Assembly: GCA_041645005.1 (NCBI GenBank)
Contig: JBAZQW010000154.1
Coordinates: 1 to 5,828, forward strand
Reading direction: 5' to 3'
DNA from: Pelotomaculum_B sp041645005
GTDB lineage: Bacteria; Bacillota; Desulfotomaculia; Desulfotomaculales; Pelotomaculaceae
Length of the DNA: 5,828 nt
This document shows positions 5,128 through 5,828 of the stretch, one piece after another. The first letter of the stretch is position 1. Each line of letters starts with the position of its first letter. A program made the position numbers and the translations under genes. Under the pieces are notes generated by a model that was given only the letters and a program-made list of their open reading frames with translations, was not told the origin of the DNA and made no database searches.

Positions 5128-5828
5128 CTACTTTAACATTATTATCGCCATCATCCGACCGGTTTTCCCTTTGTGCGCCCGGTAGGAAAAAAACAAATCG
5201 CTTTGGCAGGAGGTGCAAATACAAGCAGACAATATATTTTCGGCCTTTAACCCGGCGGCAAGCAGAACGCGACGGTTAGCCTCCCATAAATTTAGCTTCC
5301 ATTTACCCGGGGAAACAGCCCCGGCCAGATCCGGCAGCCCGGAAATACCGCCCTGGAACTGATTTATAACCTTCTCATCCACTTCATAACAACACGGCCC
5401 TATGGAAGGGCCTACACCCGCCAGGCAGTCCCGCGGGTCTGTGCCGAACGTCGCAACCATTTTTTCAACGGTCTTCTGCCCAATTCTCAGCGCCGTACCC
5501 TTCCATCCGGCATGCGCCAGGGCAACAACCCTGTTTACCGGGTCAAGAAGAAAAATGGGAACACAATCAGCATAGAAGCTGGCCAGCGGTACGCCCGCTG
5601 CGGCGGTAACCAGCGCGTCCGTACCGGGCAGCGCGTCTTTTTCAGAAAAGGCTCCCCTTCCTTTATCAGTCTCCCCGACTACTCTCACAATATCGCCATG
5701 AACCTGATTGCCGGCCACCAGTAGGCCGGGATCTACCCCCAGAGCCTGGCAGACCAAAGCCCTGTTGGTTTTTACGTGAGACTCCCTATCTCCGACATGA
5801 AACGCGGTATTCAGGCTCTGGCAGGGTC
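5128..5828 (-). CDS. pgeF: Laccase-domain protein PgeF/YlmD (purine nucleoside phosphorylase/polyphenol oxidase), 5'-truncated
   Basis: This belongs to the YfiH/YlmD/LACC1 family, cytoplasmic enzymes with reported purine nucleoside phosphorylase and adenosine deaminase activity, and in E. coli a role in peptidoglycan editing. The frame is open through the right edge. The part beyond the TTG at 5757 continues as LNTAFHVGD and HVKTNRALVC, a typical family N-terminal stretch, so the TTG is not the true start. Counting from the edge (233 residues visible), the metal ligands are H43 (NQVHG), C88 (YADCVP) and H105 (AHAGWKGT). GPSIGPCCYEV (139-149) and the C-terminal CTSCQSDLFFSYR follow. Families members have about 250-280 residues, so perhaps 25-40 are missing. 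It stops at TAG 5128-5130, 24 bases before the response regulator. Its place near yggS and sepF matches the ylmD-ylmE-ylmF order of Bacillus, here split by three inserted genes. Confidence 0.94.
   Translation of the reverse strand, partial: PCQSLNTAFHVGDRESHVKTNRALVCQALGVDPGLLVAGNQVHGDIVRVVGETDKGRGAFSEKDALPGTDALVTAAAGVPLASFYADCVPIFLLDPVNRVVALAHAGWKGTALRIGQKTVEKMVATFGTDPRDCLAGVGPSIGPCCYEVDEKVINQFQGGISGLPDLAGAVSPGKWKLNLWEANRRVLLAAGLKAENILSACICTSCQSDLFFSYRAHKGKTGRMMAIIMLK

Noticed and set aside
5755..5757. TTG 5757 as the true start of pgeF
   Set aside because: The same frame continues upstream to the window edge with conserved family residues (FHVGD, KTNR), so the gene is cut by the window.

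Overview
The window comes from a low-to-medium GC Gram-positive bacterium, most likely a spore-former of the Clostridia (Peptococcaceae/Desulfotomaculum/Pelotomaculum-like). This is inferred from gene order and protein style: pgeF (ylmD), yggS (ylmE) and sepF (ylmF) appear in the order of the Firmicute ylm/division gene cluster, with strong AGGAGG-type ribosome binding sites and occasional GTG/TTG starts. Genus cannot be proven from sequence alone. There are no RNA genes, mobile elements, CRISPR arrays or phage genes.

All seven genes lie on the minus strand, so transcription runs from high to low coordinates. At the right edge is a 5'-truncated pgeF (laccase-domain purine nucleoside phosphorylase/polyphenol oxidase; 5128-5828). 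Then come an OmpR/PhoB-type response regulator (4393-5103) and its PhoR/PnpS-type histidine kinase (3008-4393), which overlap by one base. A 123-base gap follows, then a membrane-anchored HlyD-like protein (1922-2884), yggS (1223-1906), a 105-base leader with a strong hairpin, sepF (662-1117) and a 3'-truncated proC (1-637). Apart from those two gaps, intergenic distances are 24 bases or less, so pgeF-RR-HK and hlyD-like-yggS each look like tight transcription units, and sepF-proC follows as a third tight block.

Functionally the window mixes housekeeping (PLP homeostasis by YggS, proline synthesis by ProC, nucleoside salvage by PgeF), cell division (SepF, the membrane anchor of FtsZ), a phosphate-type two-component system, and an orphan envelope protein with an adaptor-like fold. 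The kinase has almost no extracytoplasmic part, which suggests it is told about phosphate by partner proteins rather than by binding a ligand outside the cell.

I do not see a clearly new biological system. The two most interesting items are the sepF leader, where one RNA segment can pair with either of two flanking segments, and the HlyD-like protein, which sits in a division-type cluster with no transporter beside it.
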